Shown piece after piece: positions 1 through 8,744 of a stretch of 55,715 bases of DNA (position 1 is its first letter; every line of letters begins with the position of its first letter). The notes beneath the pieces are model-generated. The model saw only the letters and a list, made by a program, of their open reading frames with translations. It was not told the origin of the DNA and did not search any database. Made by a program: the position numbers and the translations under genes. This DNA comes from CAYOZL01 sp964408435 (GTDB lineage Bacteria; Bdellovibrionota_C; UBA2361; SZUA-149; CAYOZL01): positions 1 to 55,715 of the forward strand of contig CAYOZL010000009.1 of NCBI GenBank assembly GCA_964408435.1. Reading direction: 5' to 3'.

Positions 1-5
1 TCATA

Positions 6-48
6 AACGCTTAGATTCATTATTTATCTAAGCGTTCGCTCTTTTTTT
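6..48 (+). terminator. Rho-independent terminator at left edge
   Basis: A perfect 11-bp stem (6-16 with 26-36, loop of 9) is followed on the plus strand by CGCTC and a T run at 42-48. The T run is on the plus strand, so it should end a plus-strand gene lying left of the window. It sits directly after the pilin stop codon, so it may also stop minus-strand transcription. The poly-T needed for that direction would lie outside the window. Confidence 0.75.
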
Positions 49-562
49 AGACTCCAGGACTAGCATCTAATATATATTCTACTAAGCCTGAGCCTGGACC
101 AAAAGTATGTAATTTACTTTCTTCTCTGCCGGCACAAAGAGCAAGAGAAAAATTTCCAAGACAATATGCATAAGCAGCTCCAGTTCCAGATATATTTGTT
201 GAACCTCCATCATTCTCAAATGCACCCGCACCAACCATGAAAATATCCTCACCTGAAGATGAAGATTCTATAAGTATGTACGTTTTAGGACTTTTAACAA
301 AAGCATAATTCTCTAACTTACTAGCACAGCTTGAATTTGCGCAAAAGATACCCACATCATCTATTTTATAATTTTGGTTATCAGCATATACTGATTCCAT
401 CGAAGTTATGGCATTTCTAATATCTGATTGCGCTGCAGCATCATAAGCCCTTTTCTTATAATCACCAAAGGCAGGTATTGCTATTGAAGCAAGAATACCA
501 ATTATTGCTACCGTGACGAGTAATTCAATTAAAGTAAAACCTTGATTATTCTTCATAATCAA
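47..562 (-). CDS. pilA: Type IV major pilin / prepilin-like protein
   Basis: Prepilin of 171 aa. A short basic leader (about 8 aa, ending in G) is followed by the class III signal motif GFTLIELLVTVAIIGILASI, where a PilD-type peptidase would cut before Phe and methylate it. The glutamate at mature position 5 is present. The hydrophobic alpha-1 helix runs to about residue 30, followed by a soluble domain with several cysteines (near 74, 79, 134 and 143) that could form the pilin D-loop. It would be assembled into pili or pseudopili at the inner membrane. The start could be Met1 or Met3. No assembly genes (pilB, C, D) are nearby, so it stands alone here and could be a minor pilin or a type II secretion pseudopilin. 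Confidence 0.9.
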   Translation of the reverse strand: MIMKNNQGFTLIELLVTVAIIGILASIAIPAFGDYKKRAYDAAAQSDIRNAITSMESVYADNQNYKIDDVGIFCANSSCASKLENYAFVKSPKTYILIESSSSGEDIFMVGAGAFENDGGSTNISGTGAAYAYCLGNFSLALCAGREESKLHTFGPGSGLVEYILDASPGV

Positions 563-782
563 TACTATCGGTATAACATGAAAATTCTTTAATGATTTTA
601 AGCTAAAAATAACAATAGTTTCTTAGCCATCTGCCGATTCTTACTACTTTTATTCTTTATTCCATAATGTTAGCAAGCATTACTAAGTAATTTTTGCATC
701 CTGCCCTTCCTTCTCGTAATATAACATCCTGATATTTAAGAAGATTTTCTAAATTTATTCTTTTAAACAACTATAAAAATGA

Positions 783-995
783 CTAGAACAAAAGAAAATA
801 AAATTCATTAAAAGCAGTGCTAATTTTATACTCTGCTTTTTCAATGACAGTAAAAAAGTCTCTGAAAAGTTAAAACAAAAAGGTATATTAGTTAGACTAA
901 GGAATGGCGCTAAAATACAAAACACTCTTAGAATCAGCATAAAAACTGAAAAAGATACAGAAGCTCTGATCAATTCACTCCAAGAAATACTCTAA
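783..995 (+). pseudogene. hisC: Remnant of histidinol-phosphate aminotransferase, C-terminal end
   Basis: The plus strand holds an open stretch of about 70 codons with no start codon, ending at TAA 993-995. Its translation has the signature of the HisC C-terminus: FIKSSANFIL (family: FIPSQANFVL), then EKLKQKGILVR (family: EALLKKGVIVR), then TLRISIKTEKDTEALINSL (family: CLRITIGTPEENDALIEAL). A normal HisC is about 350 aa, and only the last fifth is here. The frame is closed upstream by TGA at 780-782, and I see no earlier HisC motifs in other frames. It is a 5'-truncated relic, presumably non-functional. The minus-strand ORF over it (755-973) is a shadow. Confidence 0.75.
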
Positions 996-1024
996 GCTTC
1001 TTGCGTTCTTCGAACCAAGACCTT

Positions 1025-1321
1025 TTACCTTAGAAAGGCAGGAGGCACCTGACACTCCACAATCTCTACTTTCTCCCAAACCTTCCCTGTCACATAAGGC
1101 TCTTTTTCTATCCAAGAATCTAAATCCGCTCTACTAGCAAACTCCATAATCAAAGTAGAACCACACATTTTACCCTCAGAATTAAGCATTGCTACTGCAA
1201 AAAGTATTTGCTTGTTCTCTTTAAGCTTTTTTATACTCTCAAGATGCCCTTCTCTAGCATTCTGTCTTCTCTGATATGCCATGTCATCTTTGCCATCATG
1301 ACCTTGAACTAAAAATTGCAT
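1025..1321 (-). CDS. YciI-like protein
   Basis: A 98-aa protein of the YciI/YCII fold. It has an N-terminal strand (MQFLVQGHDG), a central histidine in an REGHLESIKKL helix, a GSTLIMEFASRADLDSWI segment and the family's closing pattern of DPYV followed by (F/W)xxVEI, seen here as EPYVTGKVWEKVEIVEC. YciI-like proteins are small dimeric ferredoxin-like domains whose substrates are mostly unknown; some are dehydrochlorinases or muconolactone-isomerase-like enzymes. It lies 20 nt downstream of murG on the same strand and is probably the last gene of the dcw transcript. A link to peptidoglycan synthesis is not implied by sequence. Confidence 0.8.
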   Translation of the reverse strand: MQFLVQGHDGKDDMAYQRRQNAREGHLESIKKLKENKQILFAVAMLNSEGKMCGSTLIMEFASRADLDSWIEKEPYVTGKVWEKVEIVECQVPPAFLR

Positions 1322-1341
1322 TTTCTCCCCTTATAAGAAAT

Positions 1342-2484
1342 TCACTGCAAAAACTCGCTAATTGACTCGACTATTTTACTAGTAGAGCTTGAGCTTTTAT
1401 TTTTATAATATTTTTTTGCATTACTAGCTAAATCCTTAATCTTATCTTGATTAATTGTGTTAAGAACTTTTTTTAGGTTTTCCAGTAAGTCACCATCTTG
1501 CTTAACCATCAAAGCAGCATTTGAACTTAATAAATCATTTAAATTCTCAACCTGATGCCCACCTGCAATGTTAAGCGGTACATATATTGCAGCTCTTCCA
1601 GAAGCAGAGATTTCAGCTATACTCATTGCCCCAGCTCTAGAAATAATTAAATCTATTTTAGAAAAGATACTAGGTAAATCAGATATAAAAGTGACTACTT
1701 TCGCTTCAAAGTTATGTTCTTTATAAAGCTCTACTATCCTATCATGATCTTTTGCACCGCATTGATGAGTTAAAGAAATGTTTTTTTCTTTAAAGACTTC
1801 TATTAGTTCAATAATTGCTGTGTTTAGTGACCTAGCTCCTTGGCTTCCACCCATAATTAATAATCTAATTTGTGAATTAGCCGTATTACCTACACTATTA
1901 CCTGCATTGTAATCTGGTATTTTTTTAAACTCATCTCTAACAGGATTCATTACTTCAATTTTTCTACCCGGTAAGCCTTTTGCGCCAGGTACACAAAAAA
2001 TTTTTTTAGCTAACTTTGATAAAAATTTATTAGCAAAGCCTGGATACATATTTTGTTCTTGAATTATTATCGGCAAACCAATTAGCTTTGCTGCTAAAAC
2101 AGGAATAACTGAAGGGTAACCGCCAAAACCTATTACACATTTTACGTTATTATTTTTATAATATTTTAAGCATTTAGAAATGCTAGCAGGAAGCACAAAT
2201 AAGAACTTTAGAATTCCTAAAATACCTTTTCCTCTAATTGCAGAAGAATTAATGTGAAAATATTCTATGTTTTCCCTACTCCCTAAGATTTGTTTTTCAA
2301 CTTTTGAGCCTGAGCCAATAAAGGTCGTTTTAGTATTATTTTTTTTAGATTTTAAATCATTTGCAATTGCTAGAGCTGGAAAAATATGGCCACCACTTGC
2401 TCCAGCAGCAAAAACAACAGTCGACTCGCTAGAGTGCATATCTTGTTTGTGCTCTTCTGTATTTTTTTCTTTGTGTTGCGCCAT
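1342..2484 (-). CDS. murG: MurG, lipid II synthase (GlcNAc transferase)
   Basis: UDP-GlcNAc:undecaprenyl-PP-MurNAc-pentapeptide GlcNAc transferase (GT28), making lipid II on the cytoplasmic face of the inner membrane. The N-terminal glycine loop reads AAGASGGHIFPALAIA. GFGGYPS and QEQN follow in the N-domain. The C-domain has LLIMGGSQGARSLN, then SRAGAMSIAEISASGRAAIYVPL and GGHQ, the donor-binding region. The frame stays open to 2532. I place the start at the ATG at 2484 because AAGAAG lies about 7 nt before it, giving a 56-nt overlap with ftsW. The ATG at 2439, just before the conserved domain, is the alternative. Confidence 0.95.
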   Translation of the reverse strand: MAQHKEKNTEEHKQDMHSSESTVVFAAGASGGHIFPALAIANDLKSKKNNTKTTFIGSGSKVEKQILGSRENIEYFHINSSAIRGKGILGILKFLFVLPASISKCLKYYKNNNVKCVIGFGGYPSVIPVLAAKLIGLPIIIQEQNMYPGFANKFLSKLAKKIFCVPGAKGLPGRKIEVMNPVRDEFKKIPDYNAGNSVGNTANSQIRLLIMGGSQGARSLNTAIIELIEVFKEKNISLTHQCGAKDHDRIVELYKEHNFEAKVVTFISDLPSIFSKIDLIISRAGAMSIAEISASGRAAIYVPLNIAGGHQVENLNDLLSSNAALMVKQDGDLLENLKKVLNTINQDKIKDLASNAKKYYKNKSSSSTSKIVESISEFLQ

Positions 2485-3598
2485 AACTAACTTCTTGTGC
2501 AGGCATACTAGAGAGCTTAAATAATACTCCAATTACTGAAATATGAACTATCATTGCTGTTCCACCGTAAGCAATTAGTGGAAGTACTAAGCCTTTTGTA
2601 GGCAATAAACCTGTTACTACTCCTATATTTAATAATGCAGGTACTACTATAATTAATGTGCAGCCAATACTCAAACTACAAAGAAACGGACTGTAGCTTA
2701 ATTTTCTAGCGATTGTAATTCCGCGATAAAGTATTATTAGAAATAAAGAAAGTATAAACAGAGCTCCTAACAATCCAAGCTCTTCAGAAATTACTGCAAA
2801 TATAAAATCAGTGTGCGCTGCTGGTAAATAAAAAAGTTTTTGCTTACTAGCTCCTAGCCCTAAACCAGAAACTCCACCTGAGCCAATTGCGATTAATGAT
2901 TGTATGAGCTGATAGCCTGAAGTAGTGGCAACTGAGAAAGGATCTAGAAATGCCATTAATCTTTTCATTCTATAAGGACTTTGCATAATTAGAACAAAAG
3001 CAGATAAAGCACCGATAATTCCAATTGAGAGTAAATGCCTAATTCTTGAAGCGATTAATAGCTGTCCAAAAACTACAATTCCAATCACAGCTGTAGTTCC
3101 AAAATCAGGCTCTAATAATAAGAGACCTCCAATTAAACCTATTAAAGCAAGTGGAACTAGTGCACCTTCAGTAAAATTTTTCATATTATTAAAATGAGTA
3201 TCTATATAAGCAGAGATATATAGAACCATACAAAGTTTTGCTAACTCTCCTGGTTGAAGTCTTATAAACCCTAAACTAATCCATCTTTGAGCTCCACCAG
3301 CAGATCTCCCTACCCCGGGAATTAAAACTGTAATTAATAATAGAACTGATAATAGCAAAGCTGGAATTGCAATAAATTTTAACTTTGAAGGATTAAACTT
3401 TGTTACCGCAATAAAACACATCAAGCCCATAATGATGCTCATTAAATGTCTTTTAACCATTGCTGTTGAGTTACCGTAGAATTCTTGAGAAAGGATTGCA
3501 GTACTAGAGAAAACCATGAGCACACTTGTAGCTATGAGCACTAAAAATGCTCCAAGTAGCCAAGGGTCAAATTCTCTTGATTTTTTTAACTGCATCAT
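2429..3598 (-). CDS. ftsW: FtsW, SEDS-family septal peptidoglycan polymerase
   Basis: A 389-aa SEDS protein with about ten membrane segments. Recognisable family blocks are GGAQRWISLGFIRLQPGELAK, DFGTTAV, YQLIQSLIAIGSGG..GLGLGASKQK, LPAAHTDFIFAVISEELG and the late LPLIAYGGTAM. It polymerises glycan strands from lipid II together with FtsI, encoded upstream in this cluster. Position between mraY and murG is that of ftsW rather than rodA. The 225-nt gap upstream, where murD normally lies, is largely a hexamer repeat. Confidence 0.95.
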   Translation of the reverse strand: MMQLKKSREFDPWLLGAFLVLIATSVLMVFSSTAILSQEFYGNSTAMVKRHLMSIIMGLMCFIAVTKFNPSKLKFIAIPALLLSVLLLITVLIPGVGRSAGGAQRWISLGFIRLQPGELAKLCMVLYISAYIDTHFNNMKNFTEGALVPLALIGLIGGLLLLEPDFGTTAVIGIVVFGQLLIASRIRHLLSIGIIGALSAFVLIMQSPYRMKRLMAFLDPFSVATTSGYQLIQSLIAIGSGGVSGLGLGASKQKLFYLPAAHTDFIFAVISEELGLLGALFILSLFLIILYRGITIARKLSYSPFLCSLSIGCTLIIVVPALLNIGVVTGLLPTKGLVLPLIAYGGTAMIVHISVIGVLFKLSSMPAQEVSYGATQRKKYRRAQTRYAL

Positions 3599-3701
3599 TA
3601 TTTCTTTTAATCTAGTTTAGTATCTAATTAGATTCATAATAATAATGTAAGTGTGATTGTTTTAACAAGTTCCTATAGCTTAAAGTACAACTATAATTTT
3701 T

Positions 3702-3797
3702 CTTAGTCTTAGTCCTAGTCTTAGTCCTAGTCCTAGTCCTAGTCTTAGTCCTAGTCCTAGTCTTAGTCTTAGTCTTAGTCTTAGTCTTAGTCTTAGT
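3702..3797. repeat. 16-copy hexamer array (CTTAGT/CCTAGT)
   Basis: Sixteen uninterrupted 6-bp units, each CTTAGT or CCTAGT, fill the mraY-ftsW gap. On the minus strand (gene direction) the unit is ACTAAG or ACTAGG. One frame would read as Lys/Arg-Thr repeats, and another has a stop in every unit. A degenerate array with the same period and TAAG core lies at 19907-19960. Confidence 0.95.
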
Positions 3798-3823
3798 CTA
3801 TTTCCTTTTTCCCCAATCTAACT

Positions 3824-4900
3824 TTATCTAAGTTTAAGCGTAGCGATAGCAAGCAAAGCTAAAATTATTGAAACAATCCAAAAACGAAAAATAATCTTAG
3901 GCTCTGCTAAACCCTTAAGTTCAAAATGATGATGAAGCGGTGCCATTCTAAAAACTCTTTTCCCAGTAGTCTTAAAACTTGTAACCTGAATTATCACTGA
4001 CAGTGCTTCAACCACAAAAACCCCACCGCAAATAACCATTACTAATTCTTGTTTTGTAATAACTGCCATTACACCTAAAAGACCACCTAAACCAAGGGAG
4101 CCGACATCGCCCATAAATACTTGCGCAGGAAAAGCATTGTACCATAAGAAACCTAGACCAGCCCCTATTACCGCAGCAGTAATAATTGCTAATTCACCAC
4201 ATCCAGGCACATAAACGATTTGTAAGTACTGAGATAATTTCGTATTCCCCGCGACATATGCAAACACTCCATAAGCAAAAGCAGTCGTTACAACTGGTCC
4301 AGTAACTAAACCATCTAAACCATCTGTTAAATTAACAGCATTTGCAGTAGCAACAATTACTAAGGCTGCAAAAGGCACAAAAAACCACCCCAGCTCTATC
4401 GTTAAGTCCTTAAAAAATGGGAAAGAAACAATTGTAGAAAAATCATCACTAACTAAGAATAAACATAACAAGCCTGCTATAATCCATTCGGTTAAAAATC
4501 GATACTTTGCACTAAGACCATTAGAATCTTGCTTTTTAACTTTATTGTAGTCATCTAAAAAACCTAACCAACTAAAGCTAAGTAAGATCCCTAAACAAAT
4601 CCAAACTAGTCTACTCGATAAGTCTGCCATTAAAAGAGTGCTGATAGTAATAGATAAGACTAAAATTACCCCTCCCATTGTAGGAGTACCCTTTTTACTT
4701 AAATGAGTTTGTGGACCATCAGAGCGAATTGGTTGAGCACCAAATTGTATTTTCTTTAAGTACTTAATAAAAAGCGGTTGAAAAATTAAAACTATTATAA
4801 AAGAAATAAAAAAAGCGACGAAAGATCTAAATGTTATATAGCGAAAAACATTTAAAAAGCCATAGCTGTCTTTTAGATTATATAATAAATGGTATAACAA
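3824..4900 (-). CDS. mraY: MraY, phospho-MurNAc-pentapeptide transferase (lipid I synthase)
   Basis: Polytopic membrane enzyme of 358 aa that transfers phospho-MurNAc-pentapeptide to undecaprenyl phosphate. Key motifs are present: HLSKKGTPTMGG near the N-terminus, the first aspartate pair LDDYNK, NLTDGLDGL, the FMGDVGSLGLGG loop, and the C-terminal MAPLHHHFELKG histidine motif. About ten transmembrane helices are evident. Length is normal (about 360). It follows murE directly (47 nt), whereas murF usually lies between them. Confidence 0.97.
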   Translation of the reverse strand: MLYHLLYNLKDSYGFLNVFRYITFRSFVAFFISFIIVLIFQPLFIKYLKKIQFGAQPIRSDGPQTHLSKKGTPTMGGVILVLSITISTLLMADLSSRLVWICLGILLSFSWLGFLDDYNKVKKQDSNGLSAKYRFLTEWIIAGLLCLFLVSDDFSTIVSFPFFKDLTIELGWFFVPFAALVIVATANAVNLTDGLDGLVTGPVVTTAFAYGVFAYVAGNTKLSQYLQIVYVPGCGELAIITAAVIGAGLGFLWYNAFPAQVFMGDVGSLGLGGLLGVMAVITKQELVMVICGGVFVVEALSVIIQVTSFKTTGKRVFRMAPLHHHFELKGLAEPKIIFRFWIVSIILALLAIATLKLR

Positions 4901-4947
4901 TTCTTTTTATTTCCTTTTTTTAACAGTATTTCTTTTTAAAGCAGTTT

Positions 4948-6444
4948 TTATAGCAAGGCTTTAACAACTTCTCTATCATCAAAATCATTCTTAATTCCAT
5001 TAATTTCCTGATAAGTCTCATGCCCCTTGCCAGCAATTAAAACTATATCTCTAGGCTTAGAAATTTCAATAGCTTTTTTTATTGCCTCTTTTCTATCTGG
5101 CTCTCTAATATATTGATAAGAGTCATCAAAACCCTTTACTATCATATCTATTATAGAATTAGGATCCTCAGTTCTAGGATTATCAGAGCTTACTATAGCT
5201 TTATTAGAGTATTTTTGAACAGACTTTGCCATTAACGCTCTTTTCCCACTATCTCTGTCTCCTCCACAGCCAAAAACTGTGATTAAATTTGCTGGTTTTA
5301 ATTCTAATAAAGATTTTTGAACTGAATCTAAGGCATCTGGAGTATGTGCATAATCTACGAATACAAGCACACCATCTTTTTCAAAATACTCTAGTCTTCC
5401 AGGAACATTTTCTACCTTAGGCAATACTAATTTAATTTCTTCTAAATCATAACCTAATGAATGAACTGCAAGAATTGCAAAAGTTAAATTCCATAAATTA
5501 AAAGATCCAACAAGTTTACTTTTAAAATCGTGCCTCTTGCTCTCAATTTTCAAACTAAACTCTATGCCTTCAATGCTAATTTTTTCATTAAAGCACAGCA
5601 CATCTAGCACTATATCTGACTGGCTTTCAGCATTCATACTAACTGAGACAGATTCTATTTCTAGATTTTGCAACTCTTGAAAAAGCTTATTCCCATAATC
5701 ATCATCAGTGTTAATAATAGCTATTTTTCTTTTCTTCTTACTTTTAGCCAACTCTGCTTTAAACAAACTAGATTTTAACTCAGCGTAATTCTCTAAACTT
5801 CCGTGTAAATCTAAGTGATCTCTAGTTAAATTAGTAAAAATAGCAACATCCCAGTTAAACCCAGTAGTCCTATTTTGAGCCAAACCCTGAGAAGTCACTT
5901 CCATGCTTAAAGAGCTAATTTCTGAGAACTTATTAATACATTGATATAAATCTTCTGCTATTGGAGTAGTATTATTAGTCTGAATAAACTTATCTAAGTC
6001 TATGTCATCTGTGCTTAAACCAAGGCCTAAAGTCCCAGCTAATAGATTCTTTTGTCCTAAATAATGTAGTATTCTTGAAGCAATCCAAGCAGTAGAGGTC
6101 TTTCCGTTTGTTCCAGTTACAGCTATTGATTGAAGCTTAGAAGTTGGATTTGAATAAAATCTATTAACTAATAAAGTATAAAGTTCTCTAATATCTAGAT
6201 CACTAATTATAGAGTTAGTATTGCTGTTAACTTTTATTGCCTGGTTACTTAAAACAGCAATCGCTCCATTTTCTTGAGCTTTAACTGCGTAGTCATGGCC
6301 TGATAAATTTTCACCTGAGATAGCCACGAAGAGATTACCTGCTTTAATTTTTCTAGAATCACAGCTAATACCAGTTATTTCTAGGTCATCCCCTTGATAA
6401 GAGACTAAATCTTTAAGTAAGTTTTTTATGGTCATAGTTAGCAT
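4948..6444 (-). CDS. murE: MurE, UDP-MurNAc-tripeptide synthetase (meso-DAP type)
   Basis: ATP-dependent Mur ligase of 498 aa adding the third residue to UDP-MurNAc-L-Ala-D-Glu. The N-terminal domain contains SCDSRKIKAGNLFVAI. The ATP loop GTNGKTST is at 111-118, followed by NTTP and the carbamylated-lysine region (NLTRDHLDLHGSLENYAELKS). The C-terminal domain has YAHTPDAL, FGCGGDRD and the motif DNPR, which in this family selects meso-diaminopimelate over lysine. It ends with AGKGHE. Met1 or Met4 could start translation. A 27-bp dispersed repeat core occupies the gap to ftsI. Confidence 0.96.
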   Translation of the reverse strand: MLTMTIKNLLKDLVSYQGDDLEITGISCDSRKIKAGNLFVAISGENLSGHDYAVKAQENGAIAVLSNQAIKVNSNTNSIISDLDIRELYTLLVNRFYSNPTSKLQSIAVTGTNGKTSTAWIASRILHYLGQKNLLAGTLGLGLSTDDIDLDKFIQTNNTTPIAEDLYQCINKFSEISSLSMEVTSQGLAQNRTTGFNWDVAIFTNLTRDHLDLHGSLENYAELKSSLFKAELAKSKKKRKIAIINTDDDYGNKLFQELQNLEIESVSVSMNAESQSDIVLDVLCFNEKISIEGIEFSLKIESKRHDFKSKLVGSFNLWNLTFAILAVHSLGYDLEEIKLVLPKVENVPGRLEYFEKDGVLVFVDYAHTPDALDSVQKSLLELKPANLITVFGCGGDRDSGKRALMAKSVQKYSNKAIVSSDNPRTEDPNSIIDMIVKGFDDSYQYIREPDRKEAIKKAIEISKPRDIVLIAGKGHETYQEINGIKNDFDDREVVKALL

Positions 6445-6456
6445 TAAGACCTACTA

Positions 6457-6483
6457 TATTGCCGAACGCAGCGGAAAACAATA
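6457..6483 (+). repeat. Dispersed repeat, core-only copy (A)
   Basis: A 27-nt imperfect palindrome with TATTG at one end and CAATA at the other, enclosing CCGAACGCAGCGG. It matches the core of the elements at 11093, 27326 (reverse strand) and 50523 but lacks their long hairpin. It sits in the 57-nt murE-ftsI spacer. Confidence 0.8.
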
Positions 6484-6501
6484 CTGCAATTACTTAGAGA
6501 A

Positions 6502-8292
6502 CTAAATTCTAGCTGAATCAAAAAGCTTCGTTTCTTCACTTTTGGCGTGAATTAAATCGCTATTACCACCTAAGATATAAGAAACTATTCTTTCCATCGA
6601 TCTTTTAAAAATTGGGCCAGCCAACCTTCCGCCCCATCTAGGTTTTACCTGAGGTTCATCAACAGCAATAAACATTACTAATTTCTTATTTATTCCGATT
6701 TCATTTAAATCTACGCCACCTATGAAAGAAGCTAAGATTCTATCCGGGTCATAGCCCTTGCCATTTTCAAAAGGTTGTTGAGCGGTACCAGTTTTACCAT
6801 AGACTGTTAAGCCAGAAATCTTTGCAGCTTTACCTGTTCCATTCTCATCTTCAGTAACCCCTTTAATCATCTCAAGTATTTTCTCCGCAGAATATTGGCT
6901 AAAGACTCTTTTAGCTGTTTTATTCTCTTTTTTAATTAAAGAAACTTCAGGCAAGTATCCACCATTTAAAATTGCGCTATATGCTCTAACTAACTGCAAA
7001 GAAGTAACAGCAATCCCTTGTCCAAAACCATGATTAGCCAAACACACAGCTCTCCAGTCTTTGTGATGTCTTAGAATCCCTTTAGACTCTCCACTTAATT
7101 CAATGCCTGTTTTATTTCCAAAGCCTAAATCACTTATCGTGTTATATAGTTTTTCTTTTCCAATTCTATTAGAAATTTTTGCCATACCTATATTTGAAGA
7201 CTGAACTAAGACTTGATCTAATGTAACTTTTCCAATTTTGTGAACATCTCTAACTTTATAACTGCCAAAGTTCTCTAAGCCATTCCCACAATCAATAACC
7301 TCATTCTCACTTACCGCTCCATAATCAAGGGCTGCTGCAGCAACAAGAGGCTTAAAAGTTGAACCAGGCTCAAAAGAGTCAAAAGCTGAAACAATTTTAT
7401 AGTTTTCTTTTTCATTATTATCGCTATGTCCCATAGCTAGGACATCTCCATTTTCAGCATCCATTAAAACACCAAAAACTCTTCTTGCTTCAGATTCCTC
7501 TTTCCCTTTTTCCATCTCACTTTCTAGGATCTTTTGTATAAAAGAATCCATAGTTAAGTTTAGGCTATTATCTATTGGATCTTTTAAAGAGATATTGCCA
7601 ATATTAAAAATGCTTCGTCCTCTAGCATCTCTTTGGGCGGCAAGAATTACATCTGTAGATTTTAAACTACTTTCATAATAAGCTTCTAGGCCCGTTAAAC
7701 CTGTTCCGTCCCAGCCTACCTTACCTATTAATTTCTTTGCGACACCACCTTGTGGATTAATTCTTTTATAATCATTAAAAATTTCTAACTCAGAGTAGTT
7801 TAACGCTTTTAGTCTCTTTCTTTGAGATCTATTTACTCCCTTAGCTAACCAAGTGAATTTAGCACCAGGAATAAGTTTTTTCTCTATTTGTTCTTGTTCT
7901 AACCCTAACAAAGCAGACAGTTCCATTGAAGACTTTGAAATATTTTTCACTTTATGCGGATGTATTCCAACAGATAAGGTTGGCAAAGATATTGCTAAAA
8001 TTCTACCTTTAGAATCTGTAATTTTTGAACGTGCAGATGAAATTTTTAGCTTCTTTTTATGTTGTTTTTTTGCTTTAGTACTCCAAGCAGCGTAATCCTT
8101 ACCTTGCAAATTTAAAAGCCTTGCAGCAAGAACGACATTAAATACTAGTAATATTATAAAACAAAAACAAATCCTATTAGAGCTAACAACAGAGTTAGCT
8201 TGTGGAGTCCTTATATAAGAAGCTCTTTTATATCTTTCTTCTTTATGAAGATCCTTAGAAAGAAAGATTAATGCGAGAATTTTTTTAAACAC
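6502..8292 (-). CDS. ftsI: FtsI / PBP3-type septal transpeptidase
   Basis: Class B penicillin-binding protein of 596 aa. A short cytoplasmic tail and a single membrane anchor (about residues 41-60) precede the dimerisation domain (ITDSKGRILA). The transpeptidase domain has all three active-site motifs: STFK with the nucleophile Ser311, SSN at 365-367 and KTGT from Lys500. There are no PASTA repeats. It cross-links septal peptidoglycan in partnership with FtsW from the same cluster. Its position between ftsL and murE supports ftsI rather than mrdA. Confidence 0.95.
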   Translation of the reverse strand: MFKKILALIFLSKDLHKEERYKRASYIRTPQANSVVSSNRICFCFIILLVFNVVLAARLLNLQGKDYAAWSTKAKKQHKKKLKISSARSKITDSKGRILAISLPTLSVGIHPHKVKNISKSSMELSALLGLEQEQIEKKLIPGAKFTWLAKGVNRSQRKRLKALNYSELEIFNDYKRINPQGGVAKKLIGKVGWDGTGLTGLEAYYESSLKSTDVILAAQRDARGRSIFNIGNISLKDPIDNSLNLTMDSFIQKILESEMEKGKEESEARRVFGVLMDAENGDVLAMGHSDNNEKENYKIVSAFDSFEPGSTFKPLVAAAALDYGAVSENEVIDCGNGLENFGSYKVRDVHKIGKVTLDQVLVQSSNIGMAKISNRIGKEKLYNTISDLGFGNKTGIELSGESKGILRHHKDWRAVCLANHGFGQGIAVTSLQLVRAYSAILNGGYLPEVSLIKKENKTAKRVFSQYSAEKILEMIKGVTEDENGTGKAAKISGLTVYGKTGTAQQPFENGKGYDPDRILASFIGGVDLNEIGINKKLVMFIAVDEPQVKPRWGGRLAGPIFKRSMERIVSYILGGNSDLIHAKSEETKLFDSARI

Positions 8293-8339
8293 TTATTTTC
8301 TACCTTTATCCGCTACCTTTAATACGCTGTCTTAATAAA

Positions 8340-8738
8340 CTACCTAAGTCTTCGAATTCTTTGAGGGGGAGTAATTACTAAACCTAACTTATTTTCAGCA
8401 TTTCGTACAATTAAATCTGGTTGATACAGCTTTTCCAAAGCAAAGTTTAATTCAGAAACTGAACTTTGCTTATAAGTCTTCTCAGCTCTAAGTTCATCTA
8501 ATTTATATAAAGAATTAACTATTTCTAATCTTGTATAAATTTGAAAAGCTAAAACAAAAAATAAGAAAGCCCCGAAAATGAAATTACTTTTTCTAACTTC
8601 AACTAGAGGACTTATCTCATCCTCGATGCTTCTAGCCTTAATTGGCAATTCACCTTGCCTAATTACTTTTTGAGTTGAGCCTCTTTGCCAAGCGCCTCTA
8701 TTTAGATTTCCCTCTTGCCATGTTGTACTATAATTCAT
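8340..8738 (-). CDS. ftsL: FtsL-like divisome protein
   Basis: A 132-aa single-pass protein. The N-terminal 65 residues are cytoplasmic and basic, one membrane segment (about 72-88, FIFGAFLFFVLAFQIYTRL) follows, then a periplasmic heptad-type stretch. The C-terminal ..AENKLGLVITPPQRIRRLR resembles the FtsL/FtsB ending. FtsL sequences diverge strongly, so the call rests on topology, size and its place between rsmH (6-nt spacing) and ftsI. It would join FtsQB and activate FtsWI. The N-terminal extension is longer than in E. coli FtsL. Confidence 0.75.
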   Translation of the reverse strand: MNYSTTWQEGNLNRGAWQRGSTQKVIRQGELPIKARSIEDEISPLVEVRKSNFIFGAFLFFVLAFQIYTRLEIVNSLYKLDELRAEKTYKQSSVSELNFALEKLYQPDLIVRNAENKLGLVITPPQRIRRLR

Positions 8739-8744
8739 TTCTAC

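Noticed and set aside
755..973. Minus-strand 72-codon hydrophobic ORF
   Set aside because: It is antisense to the recognisable HisC C-terminal fragment and has no family features or ribosome site; its hydrophobicity is what antisense of Lys-rich AT sequence produces.
3702..3797. CRISPR array
   Set aside because: The units are contiguous 6-mers with no spacers and no cas genes are present; it is a simple tandem repeat. The same reasoning excludes 13604-13666.
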